A stretch of 30,943 bases of DNA from a virus, in the IMG/VR virus record IMGVR_UViG_3300043331_002410, positions 1 through 30,943 of that record; one strand, written 5' to 3'. Positions 1 to 7,816 of this stretch are shown here, piece after piece. A program made the position numbers and the translations under genes. Every line of letters starts with the position of its first letter. The stretch's first letter is position 1. Under the pieces are notes generated by a model that saw only the letters and a list, made by a program, of their open reading frames with translations, had not been told where the DNA came from and did not search any database.

Positions 1-137
1 CCGCCGATGCCTACCCCGATCTCCAGCATGGCACCGCGGAAGCCCTGCAGATCGAAGGCCAACGGTGTGTTGTCGGCGGCGAGAGAGATGGGCCCCAGCA
101 TGTTGCGTGCGCGCAGCTGGTTGTGGATGTCCTTCAT
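1..137 (-). CDS. Small phage head-region protein, 3' part cut by window edge
   Basis: Reading leftward from an ATG at 137, 45 codons are open to the window edge (N-terminus MKDIHNQLRARNMLGPISL). An AAGGA ribosome-binding site lies about nine bases before the ATG. The start resembles a family of small proteins (about 110 residues in my memory, often beginning MKDLHNN) found just after the major capsid gene in HK97-type phages. Their function is not known to me; a head or head-tail role is inferred from position. It follows the capsid gene after a 101-base gap, in the same direction. Partial, so nothing can be said of its C-terminus. Confidence 0.7.
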   Translation of the reverse strand, partial: MKDIHNQLRARNMLGPISLAADNTPLAFDLQGFRGAMLEIGVGIG

Positions 138-238
138 GGGTGCGGTCCTTGTCAGTGTCGATGGGGGGATGGGGCGCGAACGTCGGCAGCGTCCGCGCCC
201 CGCGGCGGCTAGGTTGGGTTATGAGCCCGTTAGCCGGC

Positions 239-1810
239 CTAGGTGGAGCACTTCAGGAAGATGGCGGCGTCGAAGTTCTGCACGCCGCCGCCGACCCGCT
301 TCGTCGTGTAGAACTCGACGAAGCCCGGCCGGCGGTACGGATTGCGCAGCACGCGCACGCCGATGCGATCGACGATGATGTAGGTCTTGCGCCAGTCGCC
401 GAAGCCGACCGGGAAGGTGTCGGTGCCGATGTCGGGCATGAACTCGTCCTCGTCCACCGGATAGGCCAGCAGCGTCGGCGGCTGTCCCGCCACCAGCGAC
501 GGCTGCCACAGGTACTGCCCCGTGGTGTCCTTGAACTTGCGCACCTCGCCGACGGTCGCGCGCGTCATGAGCCAGCTGGCGTTCTTGCGGTGGCCCGACT
601 TCAGCTCCTGCATCTGGTTGATGAGAGCATCGCCGGGGTTGGTGGCCGCGAAGTTGCTGGCCGCGCCGGTGACGCGGAACCGGAAGCTGCCGTGCACCCA
701 GTTGGCGGGCGTCACGAAGGGATAGGTCATCAGCCCGCGCGGCTGCGTGGTGCCGTTGCCGTTGAACCAGGCGTCTGATTCCTGCAGGTCGAAGGCCTCG
801 GCGATCTCCTCGGCCAGCCACGCCTCGATGTCGATGATGGCGTCGTCGAGCATGATCTGCGTCGCCGCCGGCATGGCGTAGAGCTCCATGGTCGCGTACT
901 TGTCGAGGCCGAGCGTGGGGGTGCTCGTCTCGGGTCGCGGGTCCGTGCGCTCCGCCGTCCAGCCGGCCTGCGCGCCACCGGTGCGCATCGGCTGCACCAG
1001 CTCGCTGGTGCTGATCTCGCGCACCAGCGCCCGCTGGCGCATCATGCTAAGCTCGGTCAGGAAGGTGCGCAGCGGCGAGCGCTCGTGCTCCGGCAGCACC
1101 AGATAGCCGCCTTCGGGGTTGAGCTCAGTGTGCAGCGCCTTCTTCTGGATCGCCCTGAGGTGCTCGCCCTCGAAGGTCTCCTCGCCGGTGCGCATGTAGT
1201 GGATGACGGCCTTGCGCATCTTCTGCTCGGCCAGCTCGGCCATCTTCCGCATGCCGGCGGTGCGCGGCAGGCCGGGCAGGCCTGCGCCGAGGCCGGGCGG
1301 GCGGTCGCGCTTGACCTCGGCGGCGCTGATGCGCTTCTCGAGATCGCCCAGGCGGTCGATCACCACGTCCATGCGGCGGAGCTGGTCGAGGTCGAGCGGA
1401 TCGCCGGCGCGCCGGCCCTTGCCGAGCCGGCGGTCGTTGATCTGCTTGTAGAGCTCGTAGGCCCGCAGCTTGCGCTCATGCGCATCGCGCAGGGTCGTGG
1501 GGTCAGCGGGCTCGCGCGTTAGCGGGGCGCGGCGCGCGGGCGCCACCGGCGTGCGCGGCGTCGCGGCGGCCTTGCTGGCGCGCGCCATGCCATCGATCAC
1601 CTGGCCCTGGCGCAGCACCTCCTTGCCGATCTCGATCACCGCCTGCTTCACGTCGTCGCCGCCGGCCGGCGGTTGCGCGCCGCGCCGCGGCTGTCCACGC
1701 CGTGCTCCCAGCGTCTTCGTCTCCAGCGCGGCAGCGCCACGCTCCATCTCATCGAGGATGGCGTCGAGGTTGTCCCCGCCGAAAGCGGGCGCGGTGTTCA
1801 GCTGATGCAT
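239..1810 (-). CDS. Major capsid protein, HK97 fold
   Basis: This 523-residue protein should form the icosahedral shell. The first ~200 residues are charged and helical with Pro/Ala/Arg-rich linkers, as expected of an HK97-type N-terminal delta/scaffold region removed during maturation. The conserved part begins near 'NPEGGYLVLPE', followed by an acidic region with 'FNGNGTTQPRG', a recognisable HK97-family loop, and a C-terminal 'VGGGVQNFDAA' strand. I chose the ATG at 1810 because GGGAGA lies about eight bases upstream; the frame is open for 12 more codons without a better start. It follows portal and protease genes in the usual order. The exact cleavage site is not determined. Confidence 0.95.
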   Translation of the reverse strand: MHQLNTAPAFGGDNLDAILDEMERGAAALETKTLGARRGQPRRGAQPPAGGDDVKQAVIEIGKEVLRQGQVIDGMARASKAAATPRTPVAPARRAPLTREPADPTTLRDAHERKLRAYELYKQINDRRLGKGRRAGDPLDLDQLRRMDVVIDRLGDLEKRISAAEVKRDRPPGLGAGLPGLPRTAGMRKMAELAEQKMRKAVIHYMRTGEETFEGEHLRAIQKKALHTELNPEGGYLVLPEHERSPLRTFLTELSMMRQRALVREISTSELVQPMRTGGAQAGWTAERTDPRPETSTPTLGLDKYATMELYAMPAATQIMLDDAIIDIEAWLAEEIAEAFDLQESDAWFNGNGTTQPRGLMTYPFVTPANWVHGSFRFRVTGAASNFAATNPGDALINQMQELKSGHRKNASWLMTRATVGEVRKFKDTTGQYLWQPSLVAGQPPTLLAYPVDEDEFMPDIGTDTFPVGFGDWRKTYIIVDRIGVRVLRNPYRRPGFVEFYTTKRVGGGVQNFDAAIFLKCST

Positions 1811-1851
1811 GGGTCGGTCTCCCGTTTCGGGTTGGGTCACGCACACTGTCG

Positions 1852-1879
1852 CGCCGCCAACGCCCCGAGGGGCGCGGCG
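1852..1879. other. GC-rich hairpin in the protease-capsid gap
   Basis: CGCCG (1852-1856) and CGGCG (1875-1879) enclose a perfect CGCCCC-GA-GGGGCG stem (1861-1874), with CCAA as a one-sided bulge. It lies in the 101-base gap between the protease stop and the capsid start. No T-run follows on either strand, so it is not a standard terminator. It may stabilise or separate the highly expressed capsid message; that role is inference. Confidence 0.45.
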
Positions 1880-1911
1880 TGAAAGGCTCTATCGTCAGGA
1901 TTGGTGCTTGC

Positions 1912-2592
1912 TTAGCGGCTGAGCTTGGCGCCGCGCGTCTTGATGGCCGTGGCCAGCTCAGCGAGCTCGTCGCCGATGTCAGCGCCGCCGCGCGGTATGA
2001 ATAGCTCCGGCGCACCGTTTCCGAAGAGGTACAGGCTGTCGCGGCGCCGCTTCACGGTGTCGATGCGCGCGTCCTGATTCATCGGGAAGGTGACGACCGA
2101 CACTTCCCACAAATCGATCTCCTTAAGGCGGCGGACACCCTGGGAGGGATAGCCCATCGGCCCGAACTCGCTGCCCCCGTGCGCTCCATCCTCGATGGCA
2201 TCCATCTCCCACAGCTTGCACTCGTAGCCGATGGAGAGGCCGTCGACACCGCCGCGACGCATCAAGTCAAGGGCCTGGCGGCCACGATCGAAGCTGGTGA
2301 GGATCTGCCCCTTGCAGAGCAGGCCGTGACTGTCCTCGTGGATGTCAACCCAGATGCCGATCGGCTCCGCGGTCAGGTGCTGCCACAGGAGCTTGACGGT
2401 GGTGCCGCGCCGCTTGTGCTCGGCCAGCGAGCCGGCAAAGGCGCCGGGCATGACGATGTCGCCGCCGCCATCCTCGACATTGAACACGCTGCCGTAGCCG
2501 ACAAACGTGCCGTCCTCGGCCACGTCATCGGCCTTGATGCGGATGGCCTTGGCGTAGTGTGGTGCCCGCGCCGCCGTTTCCTTGATGAGCAT
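1912..2592 (-). CDS. Prohead (capsid maturation) serine protease
   Basis: A 226-residue HK97-family prohead protease, which cleaves the capsid N-terminal region inside the procapsid. Visible family features are an N-terminal 'GTFVGYGSVFNV' strand, the catalytic His in 'LLWQH' (His72), the nucleophile in 'VDGLSIGY' (Ser120) and the following 'LKEIDLWEVSVVTFPMN' block. Its ATG overlaps the portal stop by one base (TAATG) and is preceded by GGAGGGAAG, a strong ribosome-binding site, so the start is secure. The ~40-residue tail after 'MNQDARI' is poorly conserved in general and unremarkable here. Confidence 0.95.
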   Translation of the reverse strand: MLIKETAARAPHYAKAIRIKADDVAEDGTFVGYGSVFNVEDGGGDIVMPGAFAGSLAEHKRRGTTVKLLWQHLTAEPIGIWVDIHEDSHGLLCKGQILTSFDRGRQALDLMRRGGVDGLSIGYECKLWEMDAIEDGAHGGSEFGPMGYPSQGVRRLKEIDLWEVSVVTFPMNQDARIDTVKRRRDSLYLFGNGAPELFIPRGGADIGDELAELATAIKTRGAKLSR

Positions 2593-3965
2593 TACGTCTT
2601 CCCTCCAAGCCAGGTCGGCAGCCAGCGCCTCGCCTTGTCGCCAGCTCCCGGATCGGCCGGCGCCCGCGCCGGCGCCGGGGTTTGAGACCGGCCAGGGGCG
2701 GGCAGCGGATTGGTGCCGATCGGCGCGAACACGTCGTTGGCACGCGGATCGTCGATCGGCTCCAGCTCCTCCTCGTCGCGGATCTCGTTCACCGTCTTGA
2801 GGTTCTGCTGGCGCGCCGTCTGGTGCATGGCATACCGCTGCGTCGGCAGCGGCCGCAGGTAGGCGTTGCGATCGTGCTTCCAGTAGAGCTCGGCATCATC
2901 GGCGAGCAGGTCGCGCTCCGCCTCCTGCTCCCAGCGGATGAGCCACGGGTCGAGCGTGTCGGTGAGGTGCGCGTAGTTGAGCTGCTCGATCGAGCTGTAG
3001 CTCTGGGTGCCGGTGGCGTGCATCACCTTGACGGGCTGGGTCCGGAAGATGCGGCAGGCCTCCTCGATCAGCAAGCGATAGAGCGCAATGGAATCGGCGT
3101 CCTTGGCGCTGATGCCCATGGCCGAGTATGTGAAGCCGCCGTCGAGGATCGCCACCCCTCCCTCGCCGTCAGGACCGAACTGGCGCTGCCAGGTCTCCCG
3201 GATGCGGTCGAGGACCTTGGGGTCGATCTTGTTCTCGGATGTGACGATGCCGGACGGCCGCTGGTCCTTGCCGTAGAACTTGGCCTGCGACTCGGTGAGG
3301 CGCTTGGAGAGACCCAGCACCTCGCGCGCCAGCGTCACGCGGTTGATGCCGCGGAAGCCGTCGTAGGAGATGCTGGTGAGACGGAAGATGCGGTCTGGCG
3401 ATACCGTAACGGACTGCCAGGTCTCGCCCCAGCTCTCGCCGAACCACACATCGTAGACGAGCTGATTGTCGACCCAGCGCGGCACGCACTGGCCGGGCAG
3501 CAAGGGCCACAGCTCGCCCACCGCCCCCTTGGCGTTCATCGCCTTCCAGGCATAGCCTGTGCCTGACAGCATGGCGTGCAGGGTCAGCGTCTCCTTGAAG
3601 GCCTGCGCCGTCATGTACTCGTTCGGGCGCACCTCGAGCAGCTTGGCGAGGCGATTGAGGGGCTCGCGTGTGGACTTGCCGACGGAGGTGCGGCCGCTCT
3701 TGTCGCTGGTATCCCAGCGGTAGAGCTGCAGCGGCATCTTGCCAACGTCCTCGGCCACCACGGTGACGCATGCCATCACCGCGGCGATCTCCATGGCCGT
3801 GCGCGTCGAGATCGACACGCCGGACTTGGTGCCGCGCCACTCCGCCAGCAGCTCGAGGCCATTGCCGGGCGTGCCATCGAGGACCTTGCCCTCTAGCGGC
3901 GCCAGCCACGCACCCTGCTCAATCGCCGCGACCTCGTCGGGCGAGTAGATTTCCGGCTCGGCCAT
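2592..3965 (-). CDS. Portal protein, HK97 gp3-like
   Basis: This 457-residue protein should form the dodecameric channel at the capsid vertex. Family signs are 'AVMACVTVVAEDVGKMPLQLY' near residues 60-85, 'YAWKAMNAKGAVGELWPLLPGQC', the 'DGFRGINRV' segment, 'GKDQRPSGIV', and 'PVKVMHATGTQSYSSIEQLNYAHLTDTLDPWLIRWEQE', the hallmark of the phage_portal family. The C-terminal tail is Pro/Ala-rich. Start is the ATG at 3965; no strong ribosome-binding site is seen. The Acb1-like gene lies immediately upstream, ending 20 bases before. In some Mu-like phages such a domain is fused to the portal C-terminus; here it is a separate gene. Confidence 0.93.
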   Translation of the reverse strand: MAEPEIYSPDEVAAIEQGAWLAPLEGKVLDGTPGNGLELLAEWRGTKSGVSISTRTAMEIAAVMACVTVVAEDVGKMPLQLYRWDTSDKSGRTSVGKSTREPLNRLAKLLEVRPNEYMTAQAFKETLTLHAMLSGTGYAWKAMNAKGAVGELWPLLPGQCVPRWVDNQLVYDVWFGESWGETWQSVTVSPDRIFRLTSISYDGFRGINRVTLAREVLGLSKRLTESQAKFYGKDQRPSGIVTSENKIDPKVLDRIRETWQRQFGPDGEGGVAILDGGFTYSAMGISAKDADSIALYRLLIEEACRIFRTQPVKVMHATGTQSYSSIEQLNYAHLTDTLDPWLIRWEQEAERDLLADDAELYWKHDRNAYLRPLPTQRYAMHQTARQQNLKTVNEIRDEEELEPIDDPRANDVFAPIGTNPLPAPGRSQTPAPARAPADPGAGDKARRWLPTWLGGKT

Positions 3966-3985
3966 GGGGCGTCTGCGCTCGCGGC

Positions 3986-5062
3986 CTACGCCGCCTTCTC
4001 GAGGTCGGCGATCATGCGCTGCAGATCAACAGCGCCCGCCTTGTCGTCCTCGCCGCTTTCATCAGCTCCGGCGATGGCATCGAGCCGGCGCCGTACTTCG
4101 GCCATGCTCCGGTCCAGGCTGTTCAGAATGTCCTGGTAAAGAAACTCGCGATCGGCAGGCACGTTTGCCGCAATGAATTCCTCCCACCTGGCTCTTGCTG
4201 CCTGCAGCTCTTCCAGCTCGAGCTCCAATGCCGCTGCATCGGTGGGCTTGCCGAGAAGCCAATCCAACACGCCCTTGCGGTCTTGCACCGTGGCCTTTTC
4301 CTCGAGGCGGCGGCGGTCGGCGTTCCACCCGGCGTTCGGGTTGCCATCCTCGTCGGCGCCCTCGCCCGTGGACTCGTTGTAGACGAAGCCATCGACATAT
4401 TCGTCGAGGGCGTCCAATACCGGATAGGAGGGATGGGACGGGTGGTTGCGCCACTTGTCGAGCACGCTGTGGACGTATTGCGCTAGACCCTGCATCTCAT
4501 CGATTGCGGATTGCTCGCCGAAGCCGAACAGCTTCTGCTCAGCGCTCATGGCCTTTTCTCCCTCGAAGGCATCGACAACGAGGCGGTCGAACACCAGGTC
4601 GAAATCCGGCAAGTCGCGGTCGCGCATGTCCGGCTCGCCGTCCCAGTTGTAGCTCAGCGAGATGTGCGGCTTGAACTCGAACGTCGGCTCTGCACCATAG
4701 GTCTCGACGAGGTGCGTGCGCATCGCCGCGAGCTGGTCGCAGTGAGCCAGCAGCATCACCGGCGTGTCCTCATCACGGCCGAGGACGCCACAGCCGATCG
4801 GCACCACTGCAACGGGCTCGATGAGACGGTCGGCGAGCGGGATCGCCACGTCGTTGACGGTCGCCAGCAGCGTGACGTGGAAGGCGTGCCCCTCGTGCGG
4901 ATTGGGGCCGCCCACGTCGAAGCCCATGGCGTGGGCCCAGGCTGTAAGGTTGGCCTGGGTGGCGGGATCAGCGTAGAGCATGACGATGCGACGGCCGGGC
5001 GCGTCGTCGTGCTCCGCATCCGTCGCCCAGCCGCCGGCCGGACCCAGCACGGTGGAGAGCAT
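3986..5062 (-). CDS. Acb1-like 2H phosphoesterase (candidate anti-CBASS) with C-terminal helical domain
   Basis: A 358-residue two-part protein. Residues ~24-160 carry the two signature motifs of a 2H phosphoesterase, His62-Val-Thr64 (in 'HAFHVTLLAT') and His133-Ile-Ser135 (in 'FKPHISLSY'), 71 residues apart. Overall layout ('LYADPATQANLTAWAHAMGF' at the start, 'PTFEFKPHISLSYNWDG' at the end) matches the phage Acb1 anti-CBASS family. Known members hydrolyse cyclic oligonucleotide signals of bacterial CBASS immunity. Residues ~165-358 are acidic and helical with a probable coiled coil near 280-335; I do not recognise this part. Start ATG at 5062 lies eight bases after the cement gene stop, without a clear ribosome-binding site. 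Alternative: another 2H enzyme such as a 2'-5' RNA ligase-like protein. Confidence 0.72.
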   Translation of the reverse strand: MLSTVLGPAGGWATDAEHDDAPGRRIVMLYADPATQANLTAWAHAMGFDVGGPNPHEGHAFHVTLLATVNDVAIPLADRLIEPVAVVPIGCGVLGRDEDTPVMLLAHCDQLAAMRTHLVETYGAEPTFEFKPHISLSYNWDGEPDMRDRDLPDFDLVFDRLVVDAFEGEKAMSAEQKLFGFGEQSAIDEMQGLAQYVHSVLDKWRNHPSHPSYPVLDALDEYVDGFVYNESTGEGADEDGNPNAGWNADRRRLEEKATVQDRKGVLDWLLGKPTDAAALELELEELQAARARWEEFIAANVPADREFLYQDILNSLDRSMAEVRRRLDAIAGADESGEDDKAGAVDLQRMIADLEKAA

Positions 5063-5070
5063 GCCCGGTC

Positions 5071-5490
5071 TTACGCCGGCACCACGACGCCGGTGGGCCA
5101 GATGTTGAGGAGGATCTCGTCGGCGTCGTAGCCCACGCCGATCAGCACCACCTCGTCGCCGGCGGCGAGGTCCGCCTCCGGGCAGATGCCGCCGGCGGTG
5201 CCGGAGAGCACGTAGATGGTGCCCGGTATCACGGTGGCACCGATCTGGATACGGCCGGCGGTCTGCCACGCGACCGGCTGGCCCTGGGCGGCGCCGTGTA
5301 GCGCCACGCCCTTGGCCTTGCGCGCCGCGGCGCCAGGTGAGCCGGCGTCCGCGTCGGCGAGGTTGACCGTTCCGTCGCCGACATCGTAAAGGGCCTGGCC
5401 TGCGAGGATGGCGGCGGCCGCCCGGCTGTGCCTGACGACGGCGCCGACGCCTTGCTCGACGTTGGCCGGAGTAATGGAGAGGTCTGCCAT
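5071..5490 (-). CDS. DUF2190-like capsid cement/decoration protein
   Basis: A 139-residue small beta-rich protein, Gly/Ala/Val dominated, with no membrane segment. The pattern 'AILAGQALYDV', 'KAKGVALHGAAQGQPVAW', 'GATVIPGTIYVLS' and 'GDEVVLIGVGYDADEILLNI' is typical of DUF2190-type proteins that decorate or stabilise phage heads. GGAG about eight bases before the ATG supports the start. Unusually it sits between the large terminase block and the portal rather than next to the capsid gene. Function on the outer capsid surface is inferred from the family. Confidence 0.75.
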   Translation of the reverse strand: MADLSITPANVEQGVGAVVRHSRAAAAILAGQALYDVGDGTVNLADADAGSPGAAARKAKGVALHGAAQGQPVAWQTAGRIQIGATVIPGTIYVLSGTAGGICPEADLAAGDEVVLIGVGYDADEILLNIWPTGVVVPA

Positions 5491-5550
5491 GGCGGGCTCC
5501 GCTTGGAAGTATCAGGGTTCAAGGTGAGCGGGGGGACCGACGGCGGCGCG

Positions 5551-6159
5551 TCAAGCGTAGTTATGTTGCCCGTACTCGGAGAGGCTGTTCTCGATCAGAT
5601 ACTGCTCCTCGACGCCTTCGGCATCGAGCTGGTCACTGAGCTTTACCCACGCCTCCCACGCGGCATCGAGACGCTTCTGGAGCTCAGCCACTCTGGGCTC
5701 GTGCTTTTCCCGCTCCACCTTCGCAGCAGCAATCGCCTCCTCGTGCTCCTTCATCTCATCGACCAGCGATTCGAGATCGACCTCGGCATCCTGCAGCTCA
5801 CTGTCGACGGCATCGTAAGCTTCCACGGCTTTCAGCTGCTCGGCGAGCAGCGCCTCGGTGTCGGCCTTCGTCTCCACCGGGCCATGCCCAGACATGGCCT
5901 CGCCCTCGCCGCCCTGGTAGTGCTGCTGGAATTGCTCTTCCCCCAGGCTTTCGAGCGCGCCCTGGAACAGCTCCAGCTTCTCATTGAGGAAGGCGGCAAC
6001 AACACCATTCGGATCAGCGTCGAGCCGTTGCAGCTCGTCGGCGAGCGGCTGCATGCGTTCGATCAAATCGATCACCTCGCGGGAGCGTGCAAGCTGCTCG
6101 GAGATGGTGAGAATTTCCCGTTTGCGGCCGAGCCGTTCCAGCATCGTCGCGAGTGTCAT
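5551..6159 (-). CDS. Acidic coiled-coil protein of unknown function
   Basis: A 202-residue protein rich in Glu, Ala, Leu and Gln, almost entirely predicted helix. Long heptad-like stretches run from about residue 3 to 60 and 105 to 175; a Gly-rich hinge near 'YQGGEGEAMSGHG' separates them. Its ATG overlaps the large terminase stop (ATGA), so it is translationally coupled to packaging. Position between terminase and cement/portal genes would allow a scaffold or head-assembly role, but acidic composition alone does not show it. I recognise no family. Confidence 0.65.
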   Translation of the reverse strand: MTLATMLERLGRKREILTISEQLARSREVIDLIERMQPLADELQRLDADPNGVVAAFLNEKLELFQGALESLGEEQFQQHYQGGEGEAMSGHGPVETKADTEALLAEQLKAVEAYDAVDSELQDAEVDLESLVDEMKEHEEAIAAAKVEREKHEPRVAELQKRLDAAWEAWVKLSDQLDAEGVEEQYLIENSLSEYGQHNYA

Positions 6160-7802
6160 GGCAGCACCACCAGCTCCTGCGTGTCGAGATAGCTCCGGCC
6201 GGGATCCTCGCCGGCCATCGCCAGCGCGATCACCGCAGCCGCGACGCCGTCGATCTTGCCCTTCGAGTGGCCCTTCGACGGCATGTAGTTGTCGTTGGCA
6301 TCGCGCCGGATCGTCGTGTTGCCAACGTGCCAGCGCAGCACCGGATGGCTCCCGTGGTCCAGCTTGCCTAACAGCACCAGCCGTTCCAGGTGTTTCGACG
6401 GCGCCGACATGGAGGCGATGCCGAACCGCACCAGCTCGATGGGAAGGCCGTCGTCGGTGAGGTGCGTGGCCAGCATGTGCGCATTCCAGGCGTCGAAGCC
6501 GTCCTTCTGCACGTCGAACTTCTCGTGGTCCGCCCTGATCTGCGCCTCGATGGCGTCGTGGTCGGCGGCGTTGCCGGTCGTCGGCGTGATGGCACCGAGC
6601 TTGGCCCAGCTCTCCACCGGCACCCGGCTCTTCGCCGCGAACAGCTTCAGGTTGGCGTCGGGCCACCAGAAGCGGCACAGCAGTGTCCACCGCTCCAGCG
6701 CACCCTGCGGCGGGAACACGAGTACCCGAGCACACATATCGCGAGCCGAGGCGAGGTCGTTGCCGGCGAAGCAGCTGGCGCCGACGAGCTCGTCCTCCAG
6801 CGCCTTCCAGCGTCCCTCGCCGCTGGTGCACGCCGCCCAGGCCGGCGCCGATATCCACCGCTCCGCCGCGCCCACCCAGATGTTGAGGTGATAGCGCTTG
6901 AAGTCGTTCTCGCGCGACGCCAGCTGCGCCGCCTCGCGCGCCATCTTGGCCAGGTAGTCGGCGCGGGGCGAGACCGGGTAGTTGGGGTTGGCCTCCGCCC
7001 ACACCGCCGGATCCTGAATGTCGATCTCGACCTTGGGGTCCTGATCGGCACACCAGATCACCACCAGCGTCTCCGGATCGTCGAACACGCCCTCGCATAT
7101 CTTGAGGCTCTCGTCCCACAACTCCTGGCCGTAGCCCTCCTCCACGCCGGCCGTGGAGATCAGCCACTCCATGGGCTGCTCGCGGCTGCCCATGCCCTGG
7201 CGCACGAAGGTGTAGAGCTTGTCATTCGGCCACTCGTGCACCTCGTCTCCCAGCAGGTACGTGGTCGAGAGGCCGTGCTTGCCGGTCGGTTTGCCCGTGA
7301 GCGGGCGGAAGATGCTCGAAGTCGCCTCCAGCCACAGGCTGGCGCTGAAGGGCTGATACTGCTCGGACAGCTCCGGCGAATAGGCCGCCATCTGCACGGC
7401 GCGATCGAAGACGATCTCCGCCTGGTTGCCGTGGCTGGCGATAGAGTAGCACTCGGCCGAGTGCACCGCATCGCCAAGCAGCAGCAGGTGGGCGACGCCG
7501 GCGAGCAGCTCGGTCTTACCGTTCTTGCGCGGCACCCAGATCATGACCCGGCGATAGAGCCGGGTGCCGTCCGCGCGCTTCCAGCCGAAAGCCGGCCGAA
7601 CGATGTGGTCACGCTCCCAGGCGGGCAGCTCGAACACCTGGCCGGCCCACTTGTCCTTGGTGAGGCGGCAGTAGCTCGGGAAGAAAGCGGTGGCGGCCGT
7701 GGCCGCTGCCTCATCCCACCAGATGCCGAGCGGGCCGCCCTTGCGGGGGGTGGGCGAGCGATAGCGCGGCTCGCCGGGTTTCAGCCTCCTTTGTCGCGAC
7801 AC
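6156..7802 (-). CDS. terL: Terminase large subunit (ATPase-nuclease)
   Basis: This 548-residue motor protein packages DNA into proheads and cuts it. Visible parts: Walker A 'PRKNGKT' (residues 91-97), Walker B 'LLGDE' (183-187) followed by 'VHEW', a motif III-like 'MEWLISTAG' (211-219), and a C-terminal nuclease domain with Asp349 in 'CFAGNDLAS' and Asp518 in 'GKIDGVAAAVIALAMA'. Length and motifs fit the HK97/Terminase_1 group that partners P27-type small subunits. Start is a GTG at 7802, 14 bases after the upstream stop. No good ribosome-binding site precedes it, but AAAGGAGG occurs just inside the gene, so a slightly later non-ATG start cannot be excluded. Confidence 0.94.
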   Translation of the reverse strand: MSRQRRLKPGEPRYRSPTPRKGGPLGIWWDEAAATAATAFFPSYCRLTKDKWAGQVFELPAWERDHIVRPAFGWKRADGTRLYRRVMIWVPRKNGKTELLAGVAHLLLLGDAVHSAECYSIASHGNQAEIVFDRAVQMAAYSPELSEQYQPFSASLWLEATSSIFRPLTGKPTGKHGLSTTYLLGDEVHEWPNDKLYTFVRQGMGSREQPMEWLISTAGVEEGYGQELWDESLKICEGVFDDPETLVVIWCADQDPKVEIDIQDPAVWAEANPNYPVSPRADYLAKMAREAAQLASRENDFKRYHLNIWVGAAERWISAPAWAACTSGEGRWKALEDELVGASCFAGNDLASARDMCARVLVFPPQGALERWTLLCRFWWPDANLKLFAAKSRVPVESWAKLGAITPTTGNAADHDAIEAQIRADHEKFDVQKDGFDAWNAHMLATHLTDDGLPIELVRFGIASMSAPSKHLERLVLLGKLDHGSHPVLRWHVGNTTIRRDANDNYMPSKGHSKGKIDGVAAAVIALAMAGEDPGRSYLDTQELVVLP

Positions 7803-7816
7803 ATTGCAGGTGCAGA

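Noticed and set aside
5063-5269. N-terminal extension of the Acb1-like protein through the cement gene
   Set aside because: The frame is open there, but it would overlap the whole 3' half of a well-supported gene and reads as Arg/Asp-rich shadow. The ATG at 5062 fits the spacing.
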